64,000 nucleotides of DNA from Xanthomonas sp. XNM01 (GCF_014851915.1 NZ_JACVAP010000002.1:248001-312000); one strand, 5' to 3'. Positions 1 to 9,816 are shown, counted from the stretch's first letter. Numbers and translations are program-made. Notes: generated from the letters alone by a model not told the origin.

Positions 1-1928
1 TCGCCGTAGCTGGCGCGGATGCCGGAGAAGATCTGGCGCTGGCCGAGATCGCCGGCGTCGAGCAGGAAGCGCAGCAGCTTGTCCGAGCCGTCGACGAAGC
101 CGCACTCCAGCACCTTGCCGATGCGCAGGTCGAGTTTCGCGAAATCCTCGATGCCGATGTAGGCGGGCGCATCGGTTGCAGCGGCAGGCGTTGCGGCCTC
201 GGGCTTCTTCGCCTCGGCGGGCTTGGCCGGTGCGGTGGCGGGAGTGGCGGCGAGGGTGTCCTTGGAAGCGTCGGTCATGGCGTCGATGGATTTCGGGTCG
301 ATACGGGTGAACAGGGGCGTGTAGGCGGCCAGGGTGCGGCCGTCGAGTGCGGCGCGCTGGCCGGGCGCCAGTTCGACACCCAGATAGGCTTCGACCTTGG
401 CGATGGTGGCCGGGATGATCGGCTTCAGTGCACCGGCGATGTCGGCGAAGGCCTGCAGCGCGGTGCCCAGCACCAGTTGCAGGTCGGCGCGGCGGGCCGG
501 GTCCTTGGCCAGCGCCCACGGTGCGGTGCGGGCGATGTATTCGTTGGCCAAGTCGGCGGCGGCCATCGCACTGCGCGCCACGGCACCGTAGTTGTTCTGG
601 CCATAGAGCTCGGGCACCTTGTCCAGCGCGGCGGCGACGTGGGCCAGCACGGCCTGCGCGTCCTCGTGCCAGCCGGCGCTCAGGTCTTCCCGTGCATCGA
701 GCTGGCCGACGGCATTGCCGAAGTGGGTCTCCAGCAGCTTGGCGCTGCGGCTGGCCAGGTTGACGAACTTGCCGACCAGGTCGCTGTTCACGCGGGCGAC
801 GAAATCGGACAGGTTCAGGTCCAGGTCGTCGACGCCGCCGGAGGACTTGCAGGCGAAGTAGTAGCGCAGCGCATCCGGCTCCAGACCCGCGTCCAGATAG
901 GTGCGGGCCATGATGAAGGTGCCGCGCGACTTGGACATCTTCGCGCCGTCGACGGTCAGGTAGCCGTTGACGTGCAGGCGGGTCGGCGCGCGGTGGCCGC
1001 TGCCGTGCAGCACGGCCGGCCAGAACAGGCCGTGGAAATTGACGATGTCCTTGCCGATGAAGTGGTGCAGTTCGGCGTCGCTGCCGGGCTTGAGGAAGGC
1101 GTCGAAGTCGGCGCCGTTCTTCGCGCACAGGGTGCGGAAGCTGCTCAAGTAGCCGATCGGTGCGTCCAGCCACACGTACAGGTACTTGCCCGGCTGGCCG
1201 GGAATCTGGAAGCCGAAGTAGGGCGCATCGCGGGAAATGTCCCAGGCGCGCAGGCCGCCTTCGGCATCCAGCCATTCGGCCAGCTTGGCCTTGACGCCGG
1301 GCAGGGCGACGTCTCCGCCCAGCCACTGCCGCAGGAAGCCGTCGAACTGGCCGACCTCGAAGAAGAAGTGTTCGGAGTCCCGCATCTCCGGTGTCGCACC
1401 AGACAGCACCGAGCGCGGCTCCTTCAGGTCGGTGGGCGCATAGGTGGCGCCGCAGACCTCGCAGTTGTCGCCGTACTGGTCGGCGCTGCCGCAGTTCGGG
1501 CAGATGCCCTTGATGTAGCGGTCGGGCAGGAACATGCCCTTGGCCGGGTCGTAGAACTGGGCGACCGAGCGCCGGCTGATGTGGCCGTTGGCCTCCAGCC
1601 GGGCGTAGAACTGCTCGGTGAGTTCGCGGTTGGCCTCGGAGTTGGTCGAGTCGTAATGGTCGAAGGCCACGCCGAACGCGGCGAAATCGCGCTCGTGGCT
1701 GGCCTGCATGCCGGCGATGAAGGCTTCCGGGGTGACCCCGGCCTTCTCGGCGGCCAGCATGATCGGCGTGCCGTGGGTGTCGTCCGCGCACACGTAGTGG
1801 ACCGTGTCGCCGCGCATGCGGCGCGCCCGCACCCAGATGTCGGCCTGGATGTAGCCGACCAGATGGCCCAGGTGCAGGGGGCCGTTGGCGTAGGGCAGGG
1901 CGTTGGTGACGAGCGCGGAGCGGGACAT
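1..1928 (-). CDS. metG: Methionyl-tRNA synthetase (3' end cut off by window)
   Basis: Charges tRNA-Met with methionine in the cytoplasm; it serves both initiator and elongator tRNAs. The reading frame begins at the ATG at 1928 with MSRSALVTNALPYANG and shows the class I HIGH-like signature (HLGH), a four-cysteine zinc knuckle (CPNCG...CEVCG) and the KMSKS loop (AKMSKSRG). After the anticodon-binding helices comes an Ala/Pro/Lys-rich linker. The frame then enters a C-terminal EMAPII-like tRNA-binding domain (AKLDLRIGKV) and runs off the left edge at base 1, so the last residues are missing. A GATAAT box at 1955-1960 on the same strand is a possible -10. Identity is certain. Confidence 0.97.
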   Translation of the reverse strand, partial: MSRSALVTNALPYANGPLHLGHLVGYIQADIWVRARRMRGDTVHYVCADDTHGTPIMLAAEKAGVTPEAFIAGMQASHERDFAAFGVAFDHYDSTNSEANRELTEQFYARLEANGHISRRSVAQFYDPAKGMFLPDRYIKGICPNCGSADQYGDNCEVCGATYAPTDLKEPRSVLSGATPEMRDSEHFFFEVGQFDGFLRQWLGGDVALPGVKAKLAEWLDAEGGLRAWDISRDAPYFGFQIPGQPGKYLYVWLDAPIGYLSSFRTLCAKNGADFDAFLKPGSDAELHHFIGKDIVNFHGLFWPAVLHGSGHRAPTRLHVNGYLTVDGAKMSKSRGTFIMARTYLDAGLEPDALRYYFACKSSGGVDDLDLNLSDFVARVNSDLVGKFVNLASRSAKLLETHFGNAVGQLDAREDLSAGWHEDAQAVLAHVAAALDKVPELYGQNNYGAVARSAMAAADLANEYIARTAPWALAKDPARRADLQLVLGTALQAFADIAGALKPIIPATIAKVEAYLGVELAPGQRAALDGRTLAAYTPLFTRIDPKSIDAMTDASKDTLAATPATAPAKPAEAKKPEAATPAAATDAPAYIGIEDFAKLDLRIGKVLECGFVDGSDKLLRFLLDAGDLGQRQIFSGIRASYG

Positions 1929-1976
1929 GGCGGTCGGTCTGCTGGGGGGCGGCGATTATCGCATGGCCGAAACGAC

Positions 1977-2000
1977 GCGACCCGGCCGGAGCCGGGTCGC
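1977..2000 (-). terminator. GC-rich hairpin between the DUF2147 gene and metG
   Basis: A perfect 10-bp stem (GCGACCCGGC / GCCGGGTCGC) with a 4-nt loop lies 22 bases past the stop of the DUF2147 gene. In the minus direction it is followed by GTCGTTTCGG, a weak T tract, so it is a plausible but imperfect intrinsic terminator. Confidence 0.45.
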
Positions 2001-2022
2001 TGGGACCAGCATGTATTGCTGT

Positions 2023-2463
2023 TTACTGGCGCAGCCAGGTCTGCGACTTGCAGATGAAGGCGATGCAGCCGGAGACCTCCAGCTTGGCGCCGCCGTCGAT
2101 CAGCTCCATCTTCGACTTGTAGACCTTGCCCTCGTCGGGCTTGAGGATCGTGCCACCGGCGTACTTGCCGCCACCTTCGGCCTTCATGCCGCGGATGATC
2201 TCCATGCCGGTGATCGGCTTGTCCTTGCGGTCGTCCTTGCACTTGTCGCAGGTCGGGTTGGGCTTGCTGGGATTGATCAGCTCGACGATGCGACCGCTGA
2301 GGCTGCCATTGGCCGCCTGACTGATCTCGACGATGGACTTCGGCTTCCCGGTCTGGTCGTCGATGGTTTTCCAGCGGCCGACGGCCGGGTCGGCGGCGGC
2401 GGCTGAGCCGGCCGCGAACAACAGCGCGATGCCGGCCAGCATGGTGAAACGGGTGCTGCGCAT
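2023..2463 (-). CDS. DUF2147 family secreted protein
   Basis: A 146-residue protein with a clear Sec signal peptide (MRSTRFTMLAGIALLFAAGSAAAAD, cleaved near residue 24). The mature part looks like the DUF2147 family: VGRWKTIDDQTGKPKSIVEI, then GRIVELI, a CDKCKDDRKDKPITGMEI core and a C-terminal CIAFICKSQTW. Family members are small periplasmic or exported proteins of unknown biochemical role. The ATG at 2463 has a strong Shine-Dalgarno (GGAGGGG) just upstream. Paired cysteines (CDKC, and two near the end) suggest disulfides. It sits alone between metG and a Sel1-like gene. Confidence 0.85.
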   Translation of the reverse strand: MRSTRFTMLAGIALLFAAGSAAAADPAVGRWKTIDDQTGKPKSIVEISQAANGSLSGRIVELINPSKPNPTCDKCKDDRKDKPITGMEIIRGMKAEGGGKYAGGTILKPDEGKVYKSKMELIDGGAKLEVSGCIAFICKSQTWLRQ

Positions 2464-2580
2464 ATCCCCTCCAGGATGTCAGGGCCCGGACACGTGTCCA
2501 AGCCGTGCCATCAACTCTAGCTCAGCAATCGGTGGGTGCCTACGCCTGCGTATCGTCATTGGCTCCCAAGACATCGGTCA

Positions 2581-3348
2581 TTACGTTGGAGGAGTTTCCG
2601 GCTCGGGCGCATCGATGGCCGGCTTGGTCTGTGGCACCCGACTGTTCATGATCTCCAGCTCGCCAACATCGACACGGCCGACACGGGGCTTGGCCCAGAT
2701 GGAGTCGTTCCATGCGCGATACTGGACAGGATCCCAATAGCGCTCGTCATAGAACTTTGTGCCATCGATCTGCTGTGTCGTGCCGCCAGGGCCAGGTGCG
2801 ATGATCTGCACGCTGCCCGTAAAGCCGGTGCGACTACCCACCTGCTTCTTGCGTTCACGCCGGAGCAGGGCTGCAAGCCGTGGCTCCGCTGCAGCGTCTC
2901 CATAACGTGCGTAGATCTCCTGGCCAATCTCGATAGCGCGCGCGCGTTCGTTGTCGTCCAAGCCTTCCCAATAACGTTCACGGAGGATCAGAAAACCCTC
3001 GTAGCCGCGTTCAGCTGCAAGGTCCATCCAGGCATATGCGGCGGGACGGTCTTGCGGAACGCCCTGGCCGCCCCATAGCATCTCAGCCACCATCCCCTGG
3101 GAAGGTTTGTCGGAGTACCAGGCGGCGCGCTTGAAAAACGCCATCGCGTCCTCGTGCTTCCCCGACTTGAGGGCATCCCAGCCCACCATGCGAAACCGCA
3201 TGTCTGGATGAGAGGAAAGGAAGCCAGCGCTCATTATGGCGGGATCCTGAGTGGGATCCGGCGGGGCAGGATTGGCCGCGAACGCTACAGGCATGGACAG
3301 TGCTGCTAGCAGCACCCAACCAGTCGATCTTCCTTGCTTGCTGATCAT
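2581..3348 (-). CDS. Sel1-repeat-like exported protein of unknown function
   Basis: A 255-residue protein from the ATG at 3348, chosen over an upstream in-frame start because AAGGAG lies 6 bases before it. Residues 1-25 form a signal peptide (GWVLLAALSMPVAFA). The middle holds one or two Sel1/TPR-like helical hairpins (EDAMAFFKRAAWYSDKPSQG, then a hairpin around AYAWMDLAAERGY). The C-terminal third has a conserved-looking GTKFYDERYWDPVQYRAWND segment and ends in a Pro/Glu-rich tail. Sel1 repeats usually mediate protein contacts. No enzymatic motif is visible and I cannot assign a function. Confidence 0.75.
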   Translation of the reverse strand: MISKQGRSTGWVLLAALSMPVAFAANPAPPDPTQDPAIMSAGFLSSHPDMRFRMVGWDALKSGKHEDAMAFFKRAAWYSDKPSQGMVAEMLWGGQGVPQDRPAAYAWMDLAAERGYEGFLILRERYWEGLDDNERARAIEIGQEIYARYGDAAAEPRLAALLRRERKKQVGSRTGFTGSVQIIAPGPGGTTQQIDGTKFYDERYWDPVQYRAWNDSIWAKPRVGRVDVGELEIMNSRVPQTKPAIDAPEPETPPT

Positions 3349-3483
3349 TGAGGCTCCTTGGTGGCGCAAACATTTGCTGGGCCGCGCATCGTACGTTGCC
3401 GATGAGCATGCTGGGCACTGCCGTAAGTCACTCCTACCCCGCCGCGCAACCCGGCTATAGGGGTGCCATCTGGTGACACCTCC

Positions 3484-5490
3484 TCAGTTGGCCTTGGTCG
3501 GTGCGCCGACCGAGACCTCCCCACCAATATGGCGGCTGAAGAAATCAAGCATCTTGGTGTACAGATTGACCCGATTCTGGACGTCGTAGAACCCGTGCAT
3601 TTCCCCGGACTGGATGATCATCCCCTCCGGCGGATTGCCCGCCTCGATCAGCGCCTTGTTCATGAGTTCCGTCTGTTCGGGAGGTGTGCGCTCGTCACGT
3701 GCACCGGCGGCCAGATAGACCGGGATCTTCACCTCTGCGGCACGTTGGGCAGGAGAATTCTCGGCCCAGGTCTTGGGATCGGTGCCATGTGTGCGACGCA
3801 GGTAACGCTGGCCGAAATCGCTCTGCGGGATATCGCCGCGTTTGAACATCATGTCGATGTCGTAAACGCCAACGTAACCGAACGTGCATTGAAACAGGCC
3901 CGGCGCGCGTATCGGCGCCATCAGCGATGAGTACCCGCCGAAGCTTCCGCCATAGATGCAGATGCGCTCCTTGTCAGCGTGACCGTTCTGGATGGTCCAT
4001 TGAGTTGCGTCGATGATGTCGTTCTGAATGCCTTGCCCCCATTGCTGGTGACCCGCGTCCTGGAAACCCTGCCCATATCCGCCGGAGCCGCGATAGTTCA
4101 CCTGCAGGACGGCATAGCCGCGGCTCGCCAGCAACTGGGTCTCCCAGTTGAACCGCCAGGAATCGCGAGGTCCGATCGGGCCGCCATGCGGATTGACGAT
4201 GAGCGGGAGGTTTTTGCCATCGGAACCGTTGGGAATGGTCAGGAAGGCATGGATAGTGGTTTTCCCATCACGGGACAGGAAGCTGAAAGGCCTCACTGAT
4301 GCCATCTTCTCCTTGTCCAGCTGCGGCCGGCGCTGCATGAGGAAACGGGCTTTGCCCGTGTCACGGTCGTACAGATAGAGCTCGCCGGGATTCCTGTCGC
4401 CATCGACCGAAACCACGATCTTGCGCCCGTCCTGCGTATGGCTAGAGAAATCCACCATTTCACCAGGGAAAGCAGCCGCGAGGGATGCATACAGCTTTGC
4501 ATCTGGATGGGAGTCATCGATCAGCGAGACGCTTGGTGCGCCGGCTTCGGTCACCACGCCGATGAGTGCGTTCTCGTCGGTCGACCAGATGAGGTTACTG
4601 ATGTCGGCGACGGGGTCCTGGAAAAGCTGCTTGAACTGCCCGCTGGCGACGTCCAGCGTACCGACTGCTGCCGGAGCCTTGTTTTCACTCTGCGTCGCAT
4701 AAACGGTGCCGTCGGCAGCAGTGTGTTCGACGGTCAAGTGCCTTCCATCCGTCTTGGAGGCATTCAAAAGCGTCCAGCTGAGGCCATTCAACTGATAAAG
4801 CTCGGTACGTTCATCGTACCTGCCTTCTTCATCGCGACTGGAGGAGCAAACCGCAAAGCGCGGGTTCTTATCAGTGTCCAAGGTGATCCTGCAGTTCTCC
4901 TTGGGGGCGCTCGCAAGCGAAGTTCGGCGTCCGCTTACAGTATCCATCCTGACAACTTCCGTGCCGAAACCTTCGCTTGACCTCTGTGATGTCACCTGCA
5001 TGATGACGTTCTGATCGTCATCCTTGAGCGTATCGAGCAATGAAAAGCGCTCCGCACCGACGGTCTTCCCCCGCTGGGTCGCGCCACGGGTTCCGTAGAA
5101 GATCAGAGGGCGGGGCTGGGAGCCATCGGCATTGACAGCAAACCACTCGCCAGTCGCGAACGGTTGCGCGTAACCGCCCATTTTCCTGACCGCGTTGAAC
5201 ATCAGCCGCTCCGGACTGACCCAGTAGAAGCTACCCACGCTTTTCTTGTCAGGGAGCTGATTGATCTTGATGACTTTGAGATCGTTATCATCGATCCGCA
5301 GTATGGTCAGTACGTCCTGGTCGCCGCGATCAACCGTGATCGCCAGGTGGCGTCCATCCGGCGAAATCTTGGCTGTGCCATAACTGGGATGCTTGGCGAA
5401 CTCATCAATCGGAATTCGAGGTGTGGAGGCTGGTGCGCTGCCGCAGTACAGGCCTGCAGCGCAGATCACAGCAAAACGGCTGAGCGTCAT
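3484..5490 (-). CDS. S9 family (prolyl oligopeptidase-like) serine peptidase, secreted
   Basis: A 668-residue alpha/beta-hydrolase peptidase with an N-terminal signal peptide (MTLSRFAVICAAGLYCGSAPAS). The first about 400 residues look like a beta-propeller; the last about 260 are the hydrolase domain with nucleophile motif GGSFGGY, an acid in GARDERTP and a histidine in GEMHGF. This is the dipeptidyl-peptidase / acylaminoacyl-peptidase type common in Xanthomonadaceae periplasm, probably trimming short peptides. It lies downstream of a TonB-dependent receptor on the same strand, but an intrinsic terminator at about 5606-5636 separates them, so it likely has its own promoter. Exact substrate preference cannot be read from the sequence. 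Confidence 0.9.
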   Translation of the reverse strand: MTLSRFAVICAAGLYCGSAPASTPRIPIDEFAKHPSYGTAKISPDGRHLAITVDRGDQDVLTILRIDDNDLKVIKINQLPDKKSVGSFYWVSPERLMFNAVRKMGGYAQPFATGEWFAVNADGSQPRPLIFYGTRGATQRGKTVGAERFSLLDTLKDDDQNVIMQVTSQRSSEGFGTEVVRMDTVSGRRTSLASAPKENCRITLDTDKNPRFAVCSSSRDEEGRYDERTELYQLNGLSWTLLNASKTDGRHLTVEHTAADGTVYATQSENKAPAAVGTLDVASGQFKQLFQDPVADISNLIWSTDENALIGVVTEAGAPSVSLIDDSHPDAKLYASLAAAFPGEMVDFSSHTQDGRKIVVSVDGDRNPGELYLYDRDTGKARFLMQRRPQLDKEKMASVRPFSFLSRDGKTTIHAFLTIPNGSDGKNLPLIVNPHGGPIGPRDSWRFNWETQLLASRGYAVLQVNYRGSGGYGQGFQDAGHQQWGQGIQNDIIDATQWTIQNGHADKERICIYGGSFGGYSSLMAPIRAPGLFQCTFGYVGVYDIDMMFKRGDIPQSDFGQRYLRRTHGTDPKTWAENSPAQRAAEVKIPVYLAAGARDERTPPEQTELMNKALIEAGNPPEGMIIQSGEMHGFYDVQNRVNLYTKMLDFFSRHIGGEVSVGAPTKAN

Positions 5491-5605
5491 CGTCGGTCCC
5501 CATGGTGTTGGTCAGCTCCGTGGCCTGTGCGTAAAGCACGCTCCTTGGCCCTGGATGCGCCTGCATTCTCGCACCATCCGTCGTGCGCTGGATACTCGGC
5601 GGAAT

Positions 5606-5636
5606 AAAAAAAAGGGCCCGGTTTCTACCGGGCCCT
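5606..5636 (-). terminator. Intrinsic terminator after the TonB-dependent receptor gene
   Basis: A 9-bp perfect stem (AGGGCCCGG at 5613-5621 with CCGGGCCCT at 5628-5636) and a 6-nt loop. In the minus direction it is followed by a run of eight T residues (5606-5613). Its place 28 bases past the receptor stop fits a strong factor-independent terminator. Confidence 0.93.
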
Positions 5637-5663
5637 CTCGATGTCCTAACGCCTGATCTTCGA

Positions 5664-8543
5664 TCAGAACTTGTAGGCAACGCTCACGTAATAGCTGCGG
5701 CCATACGGATTCGAGCCACCATACACGTTGAAGAACGGATAAGCGGCCGAAGCGTCGTATCGATACTGGTTGTCCAGCAAATTGACCACGGTCAGCTGCG
5801 TCTCCACGCTGGTGCCGAACTTCTTTCCAACCGTCAGGTTGTAAAGCATGTAAGGCGGCAGGCGACGCGGCGAGAAGCCACCCGCAGTGTTGGTGAAGTC
5901 GGCATTGGCCGAGTTGCGGATGGTGCCCCAGCGCGTGCCGAACAGCGTGACATTCCAGTCGTCCCTCTGCCAGCCGACAGAACCACGGACGCGGCTGCGG
6001 GTGTCGTACAGGCTCGGGGTGTCTCGGTAATCGACCAGCTCATCTTCCTCGAACTGCTTGTACTTGTCGGTCAGCTTCAGCGAGTAGCCGAGGTCAAACG
6101 TGAAACGTCCCAGGCGATCGGTGTCCAGGCGGTACCGATATGCCGCATCGATACCACTGGTGTCGGTCAGTGCAGCGTTGATGAAGGCCGAACGCACCTG
6201 CTCGATGCGACCGGTCTGCGGGTCGCCACCGCGAACCACCAGGTTATACACGTTCTGGCAATAAGCCGAACTGGAGGCATTCGGATACTGGCGGCCATCC
6301 GGGTAGACGCCAAGACGGCAGTTGGCTTCATCCTCAAGAAGCGTTGCCGCCGAGAGCAGCAGGGCCTGGTCTTCCAGCTTGATGCGGTAGTAGTCAACGG
6401 ACAGCGACATGTTGTCCATGATGTCCCACACAAAGCCGGCACCGAACGACTTGCCGTTCTCCTCTTCCAACAGGCTGTTGCCCGCGGTCACGGTCTGCAG
6501 CTGATAGATGGTCGGATCGCCAGCCACGTTGCACTGGGCGATGCTGCGCGGACCTTCGCCCTCGGCCACGCCGACGCCGGCCCGGCACGCGTAACGATCG
6601 ACGTTGTTGGCGAAACCACCGGCACCTTGTGCGTACACCATCTGCATGTCGGGAGCGCGGAAGCTGGTGGCGTAGCTGCCGCGGACCAGCAGGCTGTCGA
6701 ACGGACGCCATTCAAGTCCGAACTGCTGGGTCACCGCGTCGTCGACCGGTGCCAGATCGTCGTACTTGTCCCAGCGCGCAGCCAGTTGCGCGGTCAGCGA
6801 GTCCAAGATCGGCACGCGGACCTCGAGGCCAGCCGCATAGCGTTCACGCTTGCCGTGGGTGGCGCCCGAGCCGCTGAGGCCAAAGATGGTCTGGTCGTCG
6901 ATCGGGCGATTCGGGTCCAGGCGCGGATCGCCTTCCATGTCGATGGTCTGACGGTTGTACTCGAGCACGCTTGCGAAGCTGACGGAGCCTGCCGGCAGCT
7001 CGAACAGATCGCCAGACACGACGAAGTTGGCCGTCGCGGAGCTCGACTCCGAATCGTCGCGGATTCGTGCCGTCACGCTGTCGCGCATTTCGGGGGTCCA
7101 CGGCGCGAGGTAGCGTTCGAGATTGAGGTTGTAGATCGGGTAGCGAGTCCCGTTGGTGTGGGTGTGCCATCCCAGCTGGTCGCCAAGGAAGTAATCATGC
7201 ACGCCCTTCGCGAACAGCTTCGGGCGATCGCGTTCGTACTCGTACTTGGAGTAGGCTGCGGTGAACTCCCAGTCGAAGCGGTCTGCAAAGGTGCCAAGAA
7301 CGCCCGCGGACACCTCATAGGTCTGTTCGTCGTACGTCGTCACGCCCGAGTCGAGGCCGCCGATCTCAAACGGCTGGAAAACACGCTGCAGGAAGGTGAT
7401 GGCACCAAACTGCGGATCGTAATAGCCGAGCGCCTGGGATCCACCGCCGGTACGCAGGAACGGATCGCTGGACGTGCTCCAGAACTCAGTGCCGTTGCTG
7501 GACGTTGCTTCGCTCTTGTAATAATTGACGCTGCCGAACAGCTGCGTGCTCTCCGTCAGATCGAACGTGCCATAAGCGTAGGCAGCATAGGCGTTGTCCT
7601 TGTTCTGAATGCTCTGCGCGCCGTTGCTGGTGTAGGAGCCGCAGTAGGTACCGCGTTGCGCCGTGGTCTTGGTTTCGAAGCCGAACAGATCACACACCGC
7701 CTGGCCCGGATAGTAGAGCGAGGTGGTGGGAGCAGTGACAGTCGCATTGGTGCGCAGAATCGCGAGCGAGAGCCCAGGATTGGTAAACTCCGGACCCAGA
7801 GGACCATTGCGCGTGTCGGCCATGAAATCGCGCTGCGTGCCGTAGATCGGCTCGGACGCACCATACTGGAACGCGTAGGTGGTGCTCCAGCGATCGCCCG
7901 TCTTGCCGCCGGTGAACTCCAGCTGGACGTTGTCGCCACCGCCGGCTTCAGTGGTCCCGGTGGTCAGGCGAACCTGATGGCCATCATAGTTTTCGCGCAG
8001 GATGATGTTCACGACACCTGCGACAGCATCGGATCCGTAGATGGCGGAGGCGCCGCCGGTCAGGATTTCGACGCGCTCGATGATCGCGGTCGGAATGCTG
8101 CGAACGTTGACGACATTGTTGTCGCGGTTGTACGTGGTGGGGTACATCGCCGGACGACGGCCATTGATCAGCGTCAGCGTATAGCCCGGACCCATGCCGC
8201 GCAGGTTCACCACCTGTGCATTCGGAGTAAACCCGCCGACAGCCAGGTCACCGGTGAACGAGCCGCTGCTGTTCTGGTTCAACGACTGCAGCATGTCGCC
8301 CACGGTCTGGAAGCCTTCGCGGTCGATGTCGGCACGCGTGATCACGGTCACGGGAGCCGGACCTTCGATCTCTGAACGCTTGATGCGCGAACCAACCACC
8401 GAGACGCGATCCAGGTTGGTGGCGCCTTCAGTTCCCGAGGTGGACTCGCCGTCCTGAGCCAACGCGAAGCCGGTCGGGAGCATCAATGTGGCAACTAGGG
8501 CCGCGGTGAGGCGATTGCGCTTGTGTATCTGATTAGGTGTCAC
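5664..8543 (-). CDS. TonB-dependent outer-membrane receptor
   Basis: An outer-membrane gated beta-barrel of about 959 residues that imports a ligand using TonB energy. The signal peptide (NRLTAALVATLMLPTGFALAQ) is followed by the plug domain (VVGSRIKRSEIEGPAPVTVITRADIDREG, DMLQSLNQ, GSDAVAGVVNIILR). A long barrel follows, ending YYVSVAYKF with the terminal aromatic typical of Omp insertion. I start at the GTG at 8543 because AGGGGA lies 10 bases upstream and the signal peptide then begins directly; an in-frame start at 8606 would add 21 non-signal residues. The plug resembles the Xanthomonadaceae 'oar/IroN-like' receptors; the ligand is unknown. The adjacent S9 peptidase hints at peptide-derived substrates, which is inference only. 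Confidence 0.95.
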   Translation of the reverse strand: MTPNQIHKRNRLTAALVATLMLPTGFALAQDGESTSGTEGATNLDRVSVVGSRIKRSEIEGPAPVTVITRADIDREGFQTVGDMLQSLNQNSSGSFTGDLAVGGFTPNAQVVNLRGMGPGYTLTLINGRRPAMYPTTYNRDNNVVNVRSIPTAIIERVEILTGGASAIYGSDAVAGVVNIILRENYDGHQVRLTTGTTEAGGGDNVQLEFTGGKTGDRWSTTYAFQYGASEPIYGTQRDFMADTRNGPLGPEFTNPGLSLAILRTNATVTAPTTSLYYPGQAVCDLFGFETKTTAQRGTYCGSYTSNGAQSIQNKDNAYAAYAYGTFDLTESTQLFGSVNYYKSEATSSNGTEFWSTSSDPFLRTGGGSQALGYYDPQFGAITFLQRVFQPFEIGGLDSGVTTYDEQTYEVSAGVLGTFADRFDWEFTAAYSKYEYERDRPKLFAKGVHDYFLGDQLGWHTHTNGTRYPIYNLNLERYLAPWTPEMRDSVTARIRDDSESSSATANFVVSGDLFELPAGSVSFASVLEYNRQTIDMEGDPRLDPNRPIDDQTIFGLSGSGATHGKRERYAAGLEVRVPILDSLTAQLAARWDKYDDLAPVDDAVTQQFGLEWRPFDSLLVRGSYATSFRAPDMQMVYAQGAGGFANNVDRYACRAGVGVAEGEGPRSIAQCNVAGDPTIYQLQTVTAGNSLLEEENGKSFGAGFVWDIMDNMSLSVDYYRIKLEDQALLLSAATLLEDEANCRLGVYPDGRQYPNASSSAYCQNVYNLVVRGGDPQTGRIEQVRSAFINAALTDTSGIDAAYRYRLDTDRLGRFTFDLGYSLKLTDKYKQFEEDELVDYRDTPSLYDTRSRVRGSVGWQRDDWNVTLFGTRWGTIRNSANADFTNTAGGFSPRRLPPYMLYNLTVGKKFGTSVETQLTVVNLLDNQYRYDASAAYPFFNVYGGSNPYGRSYYVSVAYKF

Positions 8544-8712
8544 GGATTGGTTCCCCTGGATCGATGTAAGGACTCGTCCTGAGTCGAAGTCTGAATGAGG
8601 CCGCAACGAGAGCGGCCTAGGTCGGAACTTAACATGGAATTAATTTCGTGTGCATCACTTCGTCACATGGCGCTCATCCAGGGAAAATGAATAGGTCCGC
8701 ATCGGTGAGACA

Positions 8713-9816
8713 ATGGGACTCCTAGGAGTTGTCGAGACTTGTATGAATAGCCAGTCCTCGTTACGGGTGGCCTTGGAAGACCTGCAGACAATGGGAGGCA
8801 CGAAGCTGGCCCCACCTCTCGCCAGATGGGAGGTCACGGAGCTAGCGCCGCACAGTGCCCGTGTGACGCTTCATCTCGGTTGGCCCGCCGGCGACCTGGC
8901 TGAGCGTGTGTTGGTCGAAGCTGAAGCTGCCGTATCAGAAGCCGGACTTGGGAGGCTGCATGGGATAGAGATCCGTACCCGCATCGCCGCCCATCAGCCC
9001 CAGCCAGGCCTGTCGCCGGCCCCCCGGGTGCGCAACGTGATCGCGGTTGGCTCGGGCAAGGGCGGCGTCGGCAAGTCGACCACGGCGGTGAACCTGGCGC
9101 TGGCGCTGTCCCAGTTGGGCGCGCGGGTCGGAATCCTGGATGCCGACGTGTACGGGCCGAGCGTGCCGGCGATGCTGGGTCTGTCGGGCCGGCCCGACAG
9201 CCCGGACAACAAGTCGATCGAACCGATGCGGGCGTTCGGGGTGGATGCGATGTCGATCGGATTCCTGGTCGACCAGGACACGCCGATGATCTGGCGCGGG
9301 CCGATGGCCACCGGTGCGCTGACCCAGCTGTTCACCGACACGCTCTGGGGCGACCTGGACTACCTGCTGGTCGACCTGCCGCCGGGTACCGGCGACATCC
9401 AGCTGACGCTGGCACAGAAGATTCCGGTCGCCGGCGCGGTGATCGTGACCACGCCGCAGGAGATCGCGACGCTGGATGCCCGCAAGGCCTTGAAGATGTT
9501 CGAGAAGGTCAACGTGCCGGTGCTGGGCATCGTCGAGAACATGGCCATGCATGTCTGCTCGAGCTGCGGCCATGTCGAGCATCTGTTCGGCAGCGGCGGC
9601 GGCGTGGCGATGGCCGAACAGTACGGTGTGCCCCTGCTGGGCTCGCTGCCGCTGGACGTGCGGATCCGCGAGCAGGGCGACGCGGGGACGCCGATCGTCG
9701 TGGCCGAACCGGACTCCGCGCTGGCCCAGGCCTACCGGGCGACGGCGCAGACGATGGCCGTGCATCTGGCGCAGCGGCCGCGTGCGGCAATTCCGATCTC
9801 GGCCTCGCTGGGCTGA
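8713..9816 (+). CDS. mrp: Mrp/ApbC family iron-sulfur cluster carrier ATPase
   Basis: A P-loop ATPase that carries and delivers [4Fe-4S] clusters to apo-proteins. About 100 N-terminal residues form a degenerate MIP18/DUF59-like domain. Then come the deviant Walker A GSGKGGVGKSTT (about residues 113-124), the switch segment LLVDLPPGTGD and the metal-binding CSSC (about 282-285), all hallmarks of Mrp/ApbC. Two starts are possible: ATG at 8713 with GGTGAG six bases upstream, and ATG at 8743 with AGGAG about 15 bases away. I prefer 8713 but not strongly. It is monocistronic, divergent from the receptor gene, and followed by about 480 bases without a gene. Confidence 0.95.
   Translation: MGLLGVVETCMNSQSSLRVALEDLQTMGGTKLAPPLARWEVTELAPHSARVTLHLGWPAGDLAERVLVEAEAAVSEAGLGRLHGIEIRTRIAAHQPQPGLSPAPRVRNVIAVGSGKGGVGKSTTAVNLALALSQLGARVGILDADVYGPSVPAMLGLSGRPDSPDNKSIEPMRAFGVDAMSIGFLVDQDTPMIWRGPMATGALTQLFTDTLWGDLDYLLVDLPPGTGDIQLTLAQKIPVAGAVIVTTPQEIATLDARKALKMFEKVNVPVLGIVENMAMHVCSSCGHVEHLFGSGGGVAMAEQYGVPLLGSLPLDVRIREQGDAGTPIVVAEPDSALAQAYRATAQTMAVHLAQRPRAAIPISASLG

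Noticed and set aside
5583-8375. A 930-codon plus-strand frame opposite the TonB-dependent receptor
   Set aside because: Antisense shadow of a clear receptor with signal peptide, plug and barrel.
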